Below, piece by piece: positions 18,884 to 28,576 of a stretch of DNA of 60,275 bases. Location: the NCBI RefSeq assembly GCF_001447385.1, contig NZ_LLWQ01000200.1, positions 1 to 60,275 on the forward strand, in the 5' to 3' direction. Made by a program: the position numbers and the translations under genes. This stretch comes from Paracoccus sp. MKU1. Lineage in GTDB: Bacteria > Pseudomonadota > Alphaproteobacteria > Rhodobacterales > Rhodobacteraceae. The stretch's first letter is position 1; every line of letters starts with the position of its first letter. The notes under the pieces were generated by a model. The model saw only the letters and a program-made list of their open reading frames with translations, did not search any database and was not told the DNA's origin.

Positions 18884-20248
18884 ATGGCCAAACCGATCAC
18901 CGCCTTCACCTGCACCGCCTGCGGCGCCAGCCATCGCAAATGGGCCGGCCGCTGCGACGCCTGCGGCGCCTGGAACACCATCATCGAGGAAGCACCGCTC
19001 AGCCAGGGCCCCGGCCGCGGCCTCGGCACGCTCAAGGGCAAGCCCATCCCGCTTTCGGGCCTTGCCACGCAAGAGGCGCCGCCGCCCCGCGCCATTTCGG
19101 GCATCACCGAACTCGACCGGGTGCTGGGCGGTGGGCTGGTGCCCGGCTCGGCGATTCTCGTGGGTGGCGATCCGGGCATCGGAAAATCCACCCTGCTGCT
19201 GCAAGCCGCAAGCGCCTTCGCCCGCGCCGGCCAGCAGGCGATCTATGTCTCGGGCGAGGAAGCCAGCGCCCAGGTCCGACTGCGGGCGCAACGCCTGGGC
19301 CTTGGCGACGCCCCTGTCCGCCTGGGCGCCGAGACCGCGCTGCGCGACATCCTGACCACGCTCGACGCCGAACGCCCGGACGTCGCGGTGATCGACTCGA
19401 TCCAGACGCTCTGGTCCGACCGGATCGAGGCCGCGCCCGGCTCGGTGGCGCAGGTCCGCGCCGCCGCGCATGAGCTCGTCACCTTCGCCAAGCGCCGCGG
19501 CACCTCGGTCATCCTCGTCGGCCATGTCACCAAGGAAGGCCAGATCGCCGGTCCCCGCGTGGTCGAGCACATGGTCGATACCGTGCTGTATTTCGAGGGC
19601 GAGCGCGGCCACCAGTTCCGCATCCTGCGCGCCCACAAGAACCGCTTCGGCCCCGCCGACGAGATCGGCGTCTTCGAGATGACCGGCGGTGGGCTCTCCG
19701 AGGTCGCCAACCCCTCGGCGCTGTTCCTGTCCGAGCGCGGCGAGGCCAGCGCCGGCTCGGCGGTCTTCGCCGGCATCGAGGGCACCCGCCCGGTGCTGAC
19801 CGAGGTGCAGGCGCTGGTCGCCCCCTCGACATTGGCAAGTCCCCGCCGAACCGTGGTCGGGCTCGATGGCGGCCGGGTCTCGACCATCCTCGCCGTGCTC
19901 GAGGCGCGCTGCGCGATACCCTTCGCGGGTCTCGACGTTTTTCTCAATGTTGCCGGGGGGATGCGCGTCAACGAGCCCGCCGCCGACCTCGCCATCGCCG
20001 CGGCGTTGCTCAGCGCGCGCGAGGATGTGGCGCTGCCGCCCGAGGCGGTGCTTTTCGGCGAGATCAGCCTGTCGGGCGCGCTGCGGCCGGTCGCCCAGGC
20101 GGAAAACAGGTTGAAAGAGGCGCAGAAACTTGGTTTTTCACGGGCGATCCTGCCTTCGGCCACCAAGGTCGAGGGCGTGGCCGGGATGCGGATCGACCGC
20201 ATCGCGGATCTGACAAGTTTCGTGGGCGAGACATTCGGCGCCGGATGA
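18884..20248 (+). CDS. radA: DNA repair protein RadA
   Basis: 454 residues, full-length RadA (Sms), a hexameric motor that drives branch migration during recombination. Domains in order: C4 zinc finger (CTACGASH ... CDACGAWN), RecA-like ATPase with Walker A GDPGIGKST, the RadA-specific motif RAHKNRFGPADE, and a C-terminal Lon-like domain (VNEPAADLAIAAALLSA). Start ATG 18884 is chosen because the zinc finger begins eight residues later. The gene is followed after about 43 bases by cvpA. Confidence 0.97.
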   Translation: MAKPITAFTCTACGASHRKWAGRCDACGAWNTIIEEAPLSQGPGRGLGTLKGKPIPLSGLATQEAPPPRAISGITELDRVLGGGLVPGSAILVGGDPGIGKSTLLLQAASAFARAGQQAIYVSGEEASAQVRLRAQRLGLGDAPVRLGAETALRDILTTLDAERPDVAVIDSIQTLWSDRIEAAPGSVAQVRAAAHELVTFAKRRGTSVILVGHVTKEGQIAGPRVVEHMVDTVLYFEGERGHQFRILRAHKNRFGPADEIGVFEMTGGGLSEVANPSALFLSERGEASAGSAVFAGIEGTRPVLTEVQALVAPSTLASPRRTVVGLDGGRVSTILAVLEARCAIPFAGLDVFLNVAGGMRVNEPAADLAIAAALLSAREDVALPPEAVLFGEISLSGALRPVAQAENRLKEAQKLGFSRAILPSATKVEGVAGMRIDRIADLTSFVGETFGAG

Positions 20249-20291
20249 ACTCGTCCCAAAGACGCGGGCAATCCCGCGAAAGGGCGTGAAA

Positions 20292-20903
20292 ATGGACGGA
20301 TTCACCATCATCGACGGCATCGTCGCCGCCGTGATCATCCTCTCGGCGATCCTGGCCTATGCGCGCGGCTTCGTGCGCGAATCGCTGGCGATCCTGGGCT
20401 GGATCGGCGCGGCCGTGCTGGCCTTCATCTTCGCGCCGACGGTGCGGCCCATGGTGGCGCAGGTCCCGGGGCTCAACAAGTTCCTGGCCGACAGCTGCGA
20501 GCTGGCCACCATCGCCGGCTTCGCCGCGGTCTTCGCGCTGGCGCTGGTGCTGTTCTCGATCATCACGCCGCTGTTTTCCTCGGTCGTGCAACGTTCGGCG
20601 CTGGGGGGCGTGGATCAGGGCATGGGGTTCCTGTTCGGCGTGGCGCGCGGCATCCTGCTCGTCGCCATCGCCTTCATCGTCTATGACCGGGTGATGACCA
20701 CGCAGCCGGTGGCGATGGTCGAGAACTCCCGCTCGGCCCAGGTGTTCGAGCGCATGCGCGGCCAGATGGACCAGCAGATCCCGCAGGACGCGCCCGGCTG
20801 GGTGGTCAGCCGCTATGAGCAGCTGGTGCGCAGCTGCGTGCCCTCGGGCCAGCCGGTCGATGCCCAGACGCCCGCTCCCACGCCCGCCGCACCGGCGAAT
20901 TGA
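20292..20903 (+). CDS. cvpA: CvpA family membrane protein
   Basis: 203 residues with four transmembrane segments at the N-terminus (DGIVAAVIILSAILAYARGF start, typical of CvpA) and a soluble C-terminal tail rich in Pro and Ala. CvpA is needed for colicin V production in E. coli and for envelope fitness; its molecular role is unresolved. The position directly upstream of purF is conserved through the proteobacteria. I use ATG 20292; a GTG two codons earlier is also possible. Confidence 0.92.
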   Translation: MDGFTIIDGIVAAVIILSAILAYARGFVRESLAILGWIGAAVLAFIFAPTVRPMVAQVPGLNKFLADSCELATIAGFAAVFALALVLFSIITPLFSSVVQRSALGGVDQGMGFLFGVARGILLVAIAFIVYDRVMTTQPVAMVENSRSAQVFERMRGQMDQQIPQDAPGWVVSRYEQLVRSCVPSGQPVDAQTPAPTPAAPAN

Positions 20904-21037
20904 GCCGATATGGCCAATTTGTGACATAAAATGCGCCCCGTCATGGCGGTGGGGCGTGACTTCGCCCGCCTGACGCCCTAGATTGGCGTCACGCGTCCCA
21001 ATATACCCCAGCCCCGGAATAGCCCCAAGAGTCGGTG

Positions 21038-22537
21038 ATGATGCAGCCATTCCTTGCCCATCCCTTCGATTCCGACCGCCTGCATGAAGAATGCGGCGTG
21101 TTCGGCGTGATCGGAGTGACGGATGCCGCCAATTTCGTCGCATTGGGGCTGCATGCCTTGCAGCACCGCGGACAGGAGGCCGGGGGCATCGTCGCCCATG
21201 ATGCCGAGCAGGGCTTCAACAGCGCCCACCGCTTCGGCTATGTCCGCGACAACTTCACCAAGCAGAGCCTGATGGAGACCCTGCCCGGCTCGCTCGCCAT
21301 CGGCCATGTGCGCTATTCCACCGCCGGGACCAAGGCGGCGACCGCGATCCGCGACGTGCAGCCCTTCTTCGGCGAATTCGCCATGGGCGGCTGCGCCATC
21401 GCCCATAACGGCAACATCACCAACGCCATGGCGCTGCGCCGCGAGTTGATCGAGCGCGGCTCGATCTTCCAATCCAGCAGCGACAGCGAATGCATCATCC
21501 ACCTGATGGCGCGCTCCATCCAGCGCAACATCCCCGAGCGGATGAAGGACGCGTTGCGCCGGGTCGAGGGCGCCTTCAGCGTCATCGCCATGACCCGCAC
21601 CAAGCTGATCGGCGTGCGCGACCCCCTGGGCGTGCGCCCGCTGGTGCTGGGCCGCATCGGTGACGAGGGCTTCGTGCTGGCGTCCGAGACCTGCGCGCTC
21701 GACATCATCGGCGCCGAGTTCCTGCGCGAGATCGAGCCGGGCGAGATGGTGGTGATCTCCAAGGGCGAGGTCGAAAGCTCGCGCCCCTTCGGCCCGTCCA
21801 AGGGCCGGTTCTGCATCTTCGAGCATGTCTATTTCTCGCGCCCCGATTCGATCATCGGCGGCCGTTCCGTCTATGAGACCCGGCGCCAGATCGGCGTGGA
21901 ACTGGCGCGCGAGGCCCCGGTCGAGGCCGACCTGGTCTGCCCGGTGCCCGACTCGGGCACGCCGGCCGCCATCGGCTATGCGCATGAAAGCGGCATTCCC
22001 TTCGGCATGGGCATCATCCGCAACCAGTATATGGGCCGGACCTTCATCGAACCGACCGAGCAGATCCGCAACATGGGCGTGCGGCTGAAGCTCAACGTCA
22101 ACCGGGCGCTGGTCAAGGGCAAGCGCGTGGTGCTGGTGGACGATTCGGTGGTGCGCGGCACCACCTCGCGCAAGATCAAGGACATGATCCTGGACGCGGG
22201 CGCAGCCGAGGTGCATTTCCGCATCGCCTCTCCGCCCACCGCCTGGCCCTGCTTCTACGGCGTCGACACGCCCGACCGCGACAAGCTGCTGGCGGCGCAG
22301 ATGTCCGAAGAAGAGATGCGCGAATGGATCGGCGTCGATTCGCTGGCCTTCGTGTCGCTGGACGGGCTTTATCGCGCCGTGGGCGAGGCACAGGGCCGCA
22401 ACAAGTCTTGCCCGCAATATTGCGACGCCTGCTTCTCGGGCGAATATCCGGTGGCGCCCTTCGACCAGCTCGAGCGCGGCTTCCGCATGAAATCCGACAG
22501 CGCCCCGAGCCCGGTCGCCGGCCACGCGGCAGAGTGA
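21038..22537 (+). CDS. purF: Amidophosphoribosyltransferase
   Basis: About 499 residues. It catalyses the first committed step of purine synthesis, PRPP plus glutamine to phosphoribosylamine. The class II glutaminase nucleophile is the Cys in EECGVFGV, exposed after removal of an 18-residue propeptide. The PRPP-binding motif VVLVDDSVVRGTTS marks the phosphoribosyltransferase domain. Three start codons are stacked at 21035 (GTG), 21038 and 21041; the choice does not affect the mature enzyme. It ends in a strong terminator and is convergent with the PhoR-like kinase. Confidence 0.97.
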   Translation: MMQPFLAHPFDSDRLHEECGVFGVIGVTDAANFVALGLHALQHRGQEAGGIVAHDAEQGFNSAHRFGYVRDNFTKQSLMETLPGSLAIGHVRYSTAGTKAATAIRDVQPFFGEFAMGGCAIAHNGNITNAMALRRELIERGSIFQSSSDSECIIHLMARSIQRNIPERMKDALRRVEGAFSVIAMTRTKLIGVRDPLGVRPLVLGRIGDEGFVLASETCALDIIGAEFLREIEPGEMVVISKGEVESSRPFGPSKGRFCIFEHVYFSRPDSIIGGRSVYETRRQIGVELAREAPVEADLVCPVPDSGTPAAIGYAHESGIPFGMGIIRNQYMGRTFIEPTEQIRNMGVRLKLNVNRALVKGKRVVLVDDSVVRGTTSRKIKDMILDAGAAEVHFRIASPPTAWPCFYGVDTPDRDKLLAAQMSEEEMREWIGVDSLAFVSLDGLYRAVGEAQGRNKSCPQYCDACFSGEYPVAPFDQLERGFRMKSDSAPSPVAGHAAE

Positions 22538-22565
22538 TCCGGTCGCGGCGGCCGAGCCGGGCCAT

Positions 22566-22600
22566 AAAAAAGGCGGGGGCTCGATGCCCCCGCCTTTTTT
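22566..22600. terminator. Bidirectional intrinsic terminator
   Basis: A perfect stem GGCGGGGGC / GCCCCCGCC with loop TCGAT is flanked by a run of six A on the left and six T on the right. It can therefore end transcripts in both directions: purF from the left and the convergent PhoR-like gene from the right. Confidence 0.93.
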
Positions 22601-22607
22601 CATCTCC

Positions 22608-23660
22608 TCAGATGCGGCCGATCTTTTCCGGCAGGATGACGGTGAAGCGGCTGCCCTGGCCGCGCTCGCTCTCGATGCGCAGCCGGCCGCGATGGCGGTT
22701 CACGATATGCTTGACGATGGCCAGGCCCAGCCCGGTGCCGCCCTGCTCGCGCGAGCGATGCGTATCGACGCGATAGAACCGCTCGGTCAGGCGCGGCAGG
22801 TGCTGCGGGTCGATCCCCTCGCCCTGATCCGCCACGCAGACCGCCCAGGCCGGACCGCGCAGCACCGGCTCATGCGCCAGCCGCTCCAGCGTCACCGTCG
22901 CCACCCCGCCGGCGCCACCGTATTTCACCGCGTTCTCGATCAGGTTGTGGAACACCTGCACCAGCTGGTCGGCATCGCCCGGCACCGGTACCTTCCCGGC
23001 CGCGCCCTGCAATTCCAGCCGCACGCCGGCCGCGGTGGCGGCAGGGGTCAGCGTCGCCACGACGCTGCGCAGCAGCCCGGCCAGGTCCAGGCATTGCGCC
23101 GGGCGGCGGCGCTCGTCCTGCTCGACCCGGCTCAGCGACAGGAGGTCGGCGACCAACCGGTTCATCCGCCCCGCCTCGCGCTCCATGATGTCAAGAAAAC
23201 GGTCGCGGGCGGCCGGGTCGTTGCGGGCCGGGCCGCGCAGCGTCTCGATGAAGCCCATCAGCGCCGTCAGCGGCGTGCGCAATTCGTGGCTGACATTGGC
23301 GACGAAATCGCGGCGCATCTGCTCGGTTTCCTCGTCGCGCGAGCGGTCCTCGATCACCACCGCCGCACCCAGCAGCCCCGGCGCCTGCAAGGCCGTCACC
23401 GTCACCTCGCAGAACACCCGCCGGTCGGCGGCGCCAAGAGTGACGTTCAGCTGTGCCCGTTCCTGCCCGGCCAGCACCGCCTCCAGCGCGGCATTGACCT
23501 CGGGGTGCCGCAGCACGGTGACGAAGGGCCGCCCGCCCGGCACCGCGCCCAGCAGCGCCTCGGCCGGCTCATTGGCGCCGAGGATGCGCGCATGGCCGTC
23601 CACGACCAGCATCGGCACCGGCACGGCCCGCAACAGCGCATGCAGCCGCGCCTCGATCAT
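22608..23660 (-). CDS. phoR: PhoR-like sensor histidine kinase
   Basis: 350 residues. An N-terminal PAS domain (about 10-100, [20 protein letters not shown]) is followed by the HisKA phosphoacceptor motif [20 protein letters not shown] and an HATPase domain with the N box [12 protein letters not shown] and the G box [12 protein letters not shown]. This is the layout of PhoR, the phosphate-limitation sensor, but without obvious membrane helices. No phoB, pst or phoU genes are adjacent; it overlaps the carbonic anhydrase gene by four bases (ATGA). The symbol is therefore a family assignment, and the partner regulator must be elsewhere. Confidence 0.75.
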   Translation of the reverse strand: MIEARLHALLRAVPVPMLVVDGHARILGANEPAEALLGAVPGGRPFVTVLRHPEVNAALEAVLAGQERAQLNVTLGAADRRVFCEVTVTALQAPGLLGAAVVIEDRSRDEETEQMRRDFVANVSHELRTPLTALMGFIETLRGPARNDPAARDRFLDIMEREAGRMNRLVADLLSLSRVEQDERRRPAQCLDLAGLLRSVVATLTPAATAAGVRLELQGAAGKVPVPGDADQLVQVFHNLIENAVKYGGAGGVATVTLERLAHEPVLRGPAWAVCVADQGEGIDPQHLPRLTERFYRVDTHRSREQGGTGLGLAIVKHIVNRHRGRLRIESERGQGSRFTVILPEKIGRI

Positions 23661-24184
23661 CCCCGACCGGCCTGGGCCAGCCCCCGGCGGAAGCGGGCGG
23701 CGTTGCGGTTGTAACCCTCGGCCGATTTCAGCAGTTGCGCCCGCGCCGCCTCGTCCAGTTCGCGCACCACCTTGCCCGGCGCGCCCATCACCAGCGAGCC
23801 GGGCGGGATCATCTTGTTCTCGGCGATCAGCGCCCCGGCGCCGATCAGCGAGCCGGCGCCGATCCGGGCGCCGTTCATGATCGTGGCGCCCATGCCGACC
23901 AGCACCCCGTCCTCGATGGTGCAGCCATGCAGGATGGCGCGATGGCCGATGGTGCAATTCGCGCCGATGGTCAGCGGATAGCCCATGTCGGTATGGCAGA
24001 CCGTCAGGTCCTGCACGTTGGAGTTCCGGCCGATGCGGATCTCCTCGTTGTCGCCGCGCAGCACGGCGCCGAACCAGACGCTGGCGCCCGGTTCCAGCAC
24101 CACCTTGCCCATCAGCTGCGCATCGGGCGCCACCCAGGCATCCTCGGCGATTTGCGGCGCGATGCCGTCCAGTTCCCAGATCAT
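23657..24184 (-). CDS. Gamma-class carbonic anhydrase family protein
   Basis: 175 residues forming a left-handed beta helix of hexapeptide repeats. The three metal-binding His positions of gamma carbonic anhydrases are visible in [19 protein letters not shown] (two His). The family catalyses CO2 hydration or acts as a structural homologue (YrdA/CaiE type). It is sandwiched by four-base overlaps between gmk upstream and the PhoR-like kinase downstream, so the three genes are co-translated. Confidence 0.88.
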   Translation of the reverse strand: MIWELDGIAPQIAEDAWVAPDAQLMGKVVLEPGASVWFGAVLRGDNEEIRIGRNSNVQDLTVCHTDMGYPLTIGANCTIGHRAILHGCTIEDGVLVGMGATIMNGARIGAGSLIGAGALIAENKMIPPGSLVMGAPGKVVRELDEAARAQLLKSAEGYNRNAARFRRGLAQAGRG

Positions 24185-24813
24185 GCGCTTTCCTCCTCCA
24201 TGAGCGCGCGGACGAAGGGACCAAGGCCGACCTGCCGGGCACGGCGCATCCGCTCGGCCCGCAGGATGGTCTTCAGCGCCTCGGCGCTGCGGTCCAGATC
24301 GTCATTGACGATGACGTAATCGTATTCCGCCCAATGGCTGATCTCGTCGCGGCTCTTGCGCATGCGGCCGGCGATCACCTCGGGCGCGTCCTGCTGGCGC
24401 GCCACCAGCCGGCGCTCCAACTCGGCCAGGCTGGGCGGCAACACGAAGATCGAGATGACATGCGCCCCCAGGGACGAGGCGCGGATCTGCTGGCCGCCCT
24501 GCCAGTCCACGTCGAACAGCGTGTCGCGCCCGGCGCGCATCGCCTCCTCGACCGGGCCGCGGGGGGTGCCGTAGAAATTGCCGAAGACCTCGGCATGTTC
24601 CAGCATCTCGCCTGCGGTGACCATGGCGCGGAACTGCTCGGGGGTGCGGAAATAGTAATGCTCGCCCTCGATCTCGCCGGGGCGCGGCTTGCGGGTGGTG
24701 GCCGAGACGGAAAAGCGCAGGCCCGGATCCCAGTCCATCAGCCGCCGCGCCAGCGTCGATTTTCCCGCGCCCGAGGGCGAGGACAGGATCACCAGAAGTC
24801 CGCTGCGCTCCAT
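24181..24813 (-). CDS. gmk: Guanylate kinase
   Basis: 210 residues. It phosphorylates GMP to GDP. The P-loop [10 protein letters not shown] is at the N-terminus, followed by [13 protein letters not shown] (GMP-binding) and EHYYFRT, with [16 protein letters not shown] core [10 protein letters not shown] further on. The start is placed at 24813 because AAGGCGG lies at a suitable distance; an ATG six bases earlier (24819) is possible. It heads the gmk, carbonic anhydrase, PhoR-like operon. Confidence 0.96.
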   Translation of the reverse strand: MERSGLLVILSSPSGAGKSTLARRLMDWDPGLRFSVSATTRKPRPGEIEGEHYYFRTPEQFRAMVTAGEMLEHAEVFGNFYGTPRGPVEEAMRAGRDTLFDVDWQGGQQIRASSLGAHVISIFVLPPSLAELERRLVARQQDAPEVIAGRMRKSRDEISHWAEYDYVIVNDDLDRSAEALKTILRAERMRRARQVGLGPFVRALMEEESA

Positions 24814-25002
24814 CTCCATCCGCCTTGTTCCCAGCCGTTCCAGCGCCGCCTGAATGGCCCTCCCCGCCAGCAGGGTCAAGCCCCGCACCCGCTGGCCGCG
24901 GGTTTTTAACCATCGGTCAAGAAATCGCTCGGCAGCCGGAAGGGAAAGGTCTAGATTTCCCTCCAAGGGTTGTTTCGCGAGTGACAGGTAAGGCCGGAAC
25001 GG

Positions 25003-25779
25003 ATGTCGGACGAGCACGGACAGGACGGGGATTCCCCGCGCAGGCCCGACTTGCCGCCGGGTCGGGCCGGACAGCTGCTGCACCTGGCCGATTACGAGCC
25101 CGTGCAGATGGAGCGCATCCTGGGCGAGCTGCGCGGCTATTGGGAAGGGCTGCGCCAGGGCCGGGCCATTCCCGACCGCGCCGATGTCGAGCCGCGCGGC
25201 ATCCGCCGGGCGCTGGACTATGCCTTCATCCTGGAACGCATCGCGCCCGGCGCGGCCCGGTTCCGTCTGGCCGGGCGTCATCTGATCGACCTGATGGGGA
25301 TGGAGGTGCGGGGCATGCCGCTTTGCGCGCTGCTGAACACCAGTTCGCGCGGCCGGCTGTCGGATGTGCTGGAAAGCGTGTTCCGCGGCCCGCAGATCGC
25401 CGAGATCGTGCTGGATTCCCCCGCCGGCTATGGTCGCCCGGCGCTGGCCGGCCGGATGCTGCTTTTGCCGCTGCGCTCGGATCTGGGGGATGTGACGCGG
25501 GCACTCGGCTGCCTGGTCGCCGAGGGCCAGATCGGCGAGAGCCCGCGGCGCTTCGACCTGCTCTCGGATGCGGAGTTCCCGGTCATTCCCGGCGCCAGGG
25601 TGCTGGAGCCCTCGCCCTCGCGGCCGGGCTTCGCCGAGGCGCCGCCGCGCTGGAGCGGCGCCCCGCCGGCCGATCCCGCGTCCCCCCTGCCCGCGGATGC
25701 GAGCCCCGAAGCACGCCGCGCCCGTTTTCGCATCGTCAGCAACGACAAGCCGCCCAGGCCGCCGGGCATTCGTTTTTGA
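25003..25779 (+). CDS. PAS-domain (PAS_5 type) protein
   Basis: 258 residues. Residues about 30-170 match the alphaproteobacterial PAS_5 family ([20 protein letters not shown], then [20 protein letters not shown]). The C-terminal 80 residues are Pro/Ala-rich and probably disordered, ending in a basic [12 protein letters not shown]. There is no kinase, cyclase or DNA-binding output domain, so it is a stand-alone sensor or adaptor of unknown function. Divergent from gmk and convergent with aroG. Confidence 0.75.
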   Translation: MSDEHGQDGDSPRRPDLPPGRAGQLLHLADYEPVQMERILGELRGYWEGLRQGRAIPDRADVEPRGIRRALDYAFILERIAPGAARFRLAGRHLIDLMGMEVRGMPLCALLNTSSRGRLSDVLESVFRGPQIAEIVLDSPAGYGRPALAGRMLLLPLRSDLGDVTRALGCLVAEGQIGESPRRFDLLSDAEFPVIPGARVLEPSPSRPGFAEAPPRWSGAPPADPASPLPADASPEARRARFRIVSNDKPPRPPGIRF

Positions 25780-25860
25780 CCCGGCACAGCCTGCGGCCGC
25801 ATGTGCGGGCTCAGCCCCTGACCTGCGCGCCAGGCCGGCCATCCCCGGCAAGCGCGCATG

Positions 25861-25892
25861 AAAAAGGGCGGCGAGGCCAAGGCCCGCCGCCC
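25861..25892 (-). terminator. Intrinsic terminator for aroG
   Basis: Read on the minus strand, GGGCGGCGGGCC, a short loop and GGCCTCGCCGCCC (one mismatch) are followed by five T. It lies 22 bases past the DAHP synthase stop codon and fits a rho-independent terminator. Confidence 0.85.
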
Positions 25893-25913
25893 ATATTCCA
25901 GCCCCGCCAGCGA

Positions 25914-27323
25914 TCAGCTTGCCTTGGCCTGCCGGTCCGTGCCGTTGACGCGGCGGTTGCGCAATTCCTCGGCCACCAGGAAGGCCAGTTCCAGCGACTG
26001 GCTGGCGTTCAGCCGCGGATCGCAGGCCGTGTGATAGCGGTTCGACAGATCCTCGTCGGTGACGGCGCGCACGCCGCCGATGCATTCGGTCACGTCCTGG
26101 CCGGTCATCTCGAAATGCACGCCGCCGGGGATGGTGCCCTCGGCGCGATGGACGGCGAAAAACTCGCGCACCTCGCGCAGCACCGAATCGAAGGGCCGGG
26201 TCTTGTAGCCCGAGGCCGACTTGATGGTGTTGCCATGCATCGGGTCGCAGGACCAGACGACATGGGCGCCTTCCTCGCGCACCGCCTCGATCAGGCGCGG
26301 CAGGTGGTCGCCGACCGAACCGGCGCCGAAACGGGCGATCAGCGTCAGCCGGCCCGGTTCGTTTTCCGGGTTCAGCTTGGCCATCAGCGCCTTCAGGTCG
26401 CCGGTGCTGATCGAGGGGCCGCATTTCAGCCCGATCGGGTTCTGCACGCCGCGGCAGAACTCGACATGGGCGCCATCGACCTGGCGGGTGCGGTCGCCGA
26501 TCCAGATCATGTGGCCCGAGCCCGCGACCGGCAGACCGGTGGTCGAATCGATCCGCGCCAGCGCCTCCTCGTATTCCAGCAGCAGGGCCTCGTGGCTGGT
26601 GTAGAAATCCACCTGGCCCAGCTCATGCGCGGTTTCCGAGGTCACGCCCGCCGCCGCCATGAAGGCCATGGCATCGCTGATCCGGTCGGCGATGTCGCGA
26701 TAGCGCGCCGCCTCCTCGCCGCCGGTGAAATCGCTGATCCAGCTCTGCACCCGGTGGATATCGGCATAGCCGCCGGTCGAGAAGGCGCGCAGCAGGTTCA
26801 GCGAGGCCGCGGCCTGGGTATAGGCCGCAAGCATGCGCTGCGGATCGGGGATGCGCGCCTCGGGCGTGAAATCAAAGCCGTTGATGATATCGCCGCGATA
26901 GCTGGGCAGCTCTCGCTCGCCCATCTTCTCGGTCGGGGCCGAGCGCGGCTTGGCGAACTGGCCCGCCATGCGGCCGACCTTGACCACCGGCAGCTGCGCG
27001 CCCCAGGTCAGCACCACGGCCATTTGCAGCATGACCTTGAAGGTGTCGCGGATGTTGTCGGCCGAGAATTCGGCAAAGCTTTCGGCGCAGTCGCCGCCTT
27101 GCAGCAGGAAGGCGCGGCCGGCCGCGACCTCGCCCAGCGAGGCTTTCAGGCGGCGCGCCTCGCCGGCAAAGACCAGCGGCGGGTATTTGGCCAATTGCGC
27201 CTCGACGGCGGCGAGGCCGGCCTGGTCGGGATAGTCAGGCATCTGGACGCGCGGATAGGCGCGCCAGCCACGCTTGTCCCATGCCTGTGCCGGGGTCGCG
27301 GAACTGGAGGTCGTCGGTGCCAT
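25914..27323 (-). CDS. aroG: Class II 3-deoxy-7-phosphoheptulonate synthase
   Basis: 469 residues, the plant-type (class II) DAHP synthase that condenses PEP and erythrose-4-phosphate at the entry of the shikimate pathway. Characteristic segments are [15 protein letters not shown], the PEP-site [14 protein letters not shown], and the late [10 protein letters not shown] metal-binding region and [21 protein letters not shown] 27323 begins a short polar N-terminus typical of the family. The gene is monocistronic, with its own terminator, and divergent from the GlxA-type regulator. Confidence 0.95.
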   Translation of the reverse strand: MAPTTSSSATPAQAWDKRGWRAYPRVQMPDYPDQAGLAAVEAQLAKYPPLVFAGEARRLKASLGEVAAGRAFLLQGGDCAESFAEFSADNIRDTFKVMLQMAVVLTWGAQLPVVKVGRMAGQFAKPRSAPTEKMGERELPSYRGDIINGFDFTPEARIPDPQRMLAAYTQAAASLNLLRAFSTGGYADIHRVQSWISDFTGGEEAARYRDIADRISDAMAFMAAAGVTSETAHELGQVDFYTSHEALLLEYEEALARIDSTTGLPVAGSGHMIWIGDRTRQVDGAHVEFCRGVQNPIGLKCGPSISTGDLKALMAKLNPENEPGRLTLIARFGAGSVGDHLPRLIEAVREEGAHVVWSCDPMHGNTIKSASGYKTRPFDSVLREVREFFAVHRAEGTIPGGVHFEMTGQDVTECIGGVRAVTDEDLSNRYHTACDPRLNASQSLELAFLVAEELRNRRVNGTDRQAKAS

Positions 27324-27440
27324 GATCCTATCCTTCATGCAAGCGGTGCCTGCCATATAGAGGTTGTAGGGCCAAAGGAAAAGCCTTGCGCGCGCCGCGA
27401 TTGCCTGCTGATCTGCCGCGAATTCAGACGCGCGACCGAC

Positions 27441-28454
27441 ATGCCAGACCCCGATCCAGCAGCAGCCCCCGATCCGGGGCCGATTCCGCCCCCTGCCGCG
27501 GACGAGACCCGGCGCTATGTCTTTCTGCTGCTGGACCGTTTCACCATGGTCTCCTTCGCCGCCGCCATCGAGCCGTTGCGGCTGGCGAACCGGCTTTCCG
27601 GCCGCGAGCTCTACGAATGGCGGCTGGTGGGCGAACAGGGCGAATCCGCCCTTTGCTCGAACGGCGCGCGCATCCTGCTGGACGGCCCGCTTTCCGACAC
27701 CCGGCGCGGCGACACGGTGCTGGTCTGCGGCGGGCTGGACGTGGCGCGGGCGGCGACGCGGCCGGTGCTGGCCTGGCTGCGTCGCGAGGCGCGGCGCGGC
27801 ACCCGCATCGGCGCGCTCTGCACCGGCGCCTGGGTGCTGGCCGAGGCCGGGCTGCTCGAAGGCCGCCGCGCCACCATCCACTGGGAAAACCAGGACGGCT
27901 TCGCCGAGAAATTCCCCGATGTCACCCTGATCCGCACCGTCTTCGTCGAGGACGGCAGCCGGCTGACCGCCGCCGGCGGCACCGCTGCCATCGACCTGAT
28001 GCTGCGCCAGATCGCCCGCGACCATGGCACCGAGCTGGCCAACCGCGTGGCCGACCAGATGATCCACACCTCGATCCGCTCCGAGGAGGAGGAGCAGCGC
28101 CTGTCCAGCCCGACCCGGATGGGTGCGCGCCATCCCCGGCTGGCGCAGGTTCTGGCCCGGATGGAGGCCAATATCGAGGATCCGATCAGCCCGGCGCGGC
28201 TTGCCTCCGAGGCGGGCCTGTCGCCGCGCCAGCTGGAACGGCTGTTCGCGCGCTATCTCGGCCGCTCGCCCAAGCGCTACTACATGGAGCTGCGGCTGGA
28301 ACGGGCGCGGCACCTGCTCTTGCAAACCGGGATGAGCGTGATGGAGATCGCGCTGGCCTGCGGTTTTGCCTCTGTGGCGCATTTCTCGAAATGCTACCGG
28401 GCGACCTATGGTTGCACCCCCTATCGCGAACGCGGCGCCGCGTCGGCCGGCTGA
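27441..28454 (+). CDS. GlxA-family (DJ-1/AraC) transcriptional regulator
   Basis: 337 residues. An N-terminal DJ-1/PfpI-like amidotransferase domain (about 25-190) with the nucleophile-elbow-like [14 protein letters not shown] is fused to a C-terminal AraC helix-turn-helix pair ([16 protein letters not shown] and the second [20 protein letters not shown]). Members of this family (GbdR, CdhR, ArgR) activate catabolism of betaine, carnitine or amino acids. The gene is directly upstream of, and on the same strand as, the ABC transporter operon, so it is a likely regulator of that operon. Confidence 0.88.
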   Translation: MPDPDPAAAPDPGPIPPPAADETRRYVFLLLDRFTMVSFAAAIEPLRLANRLSGRELYEWRLVGEQGESALCSNGARILLDGPLSDTRRGDTVLVCGGLDVARAATRPVLAWLRREARRGTRIGALCTGAWVLAEAGLLEGRRATIHWENQDGFAEKFPDVTLIRTVFVEDGSRLTAAGGTAAIDLMLRQIARDHGTELANRVADQMIHTSIRSEEEEQRLSSPTRMGARHPRLAQVLARMEANIEDPISPARLASEAGLSPRQLERLFARYLGRSPKRYYMELRLERARHLLLQTGMSVMEIALACGFASVAHFSKCYRATYGCTPYRERGAASAG

Positions 28455-28531
28455 ACCGTCTTCCGCTGCGGCAAGCCGCGATCTGCCGCTTTATGCAGTC
28501 GCCAACATGCTTTTCTTTTCATCCGCGCGCT

Positions 28532-28549
28532 TATAACCTGTCAGACAGG
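28532..28549 (+). promoter_or_regulatory. Candidate promoter -10 with overlapping palindrome
   Basis: TATAAC at 28532 is a plausible -10 element. It runs into the perfect palindrome CCTGTC-A-GACAGG (28537-28549), 28 bases before the substrate-binding-protein start. A dyad beside the -10 and upstream of the ribosome-binding site (AGGGAGA) could be an operator for the neighbouring GlxA-type regulator or another factor. There is no convincing -35. Confidence 0.4.
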
Positions 28550-28576
28550 ACAATGTTCCACTCAGGGAGACGACTG

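Noticed and set aside
15992..19636. A 1214-residue minus-strand open frame spanning several genes
   Set aside because: It is an out-of-frame reading of the GntR gene and antisense of the HAD, UbiH and radA genes; those genes have clear motifs and ribosome-binding sites.
20978..22603. A long minus-strand frame opposite purF
   Set aside because: It is a shadow of purF, with no signature or ribosome-binding site.
22608..24242. Apparent fusion of the carbonic anhydrase and PhoR-like kinase
   Set aside because: The kinase starts at ATG 23660 with a four-base overlap to the carbonic anhydrase stop, which is in another frame; the extra N-terminal residues are an out-of-frame reading of the anhydrase.
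24825..28454. A 1209-residue plus-strand frame that looks like a giant fusion ending in the GlxA-type regulator
   Set aside because: Only the last 337 residues have family character; the rest is the antisense of aroG and an out-of-frame reading of the PAS gene. The regulator starts at 27441.
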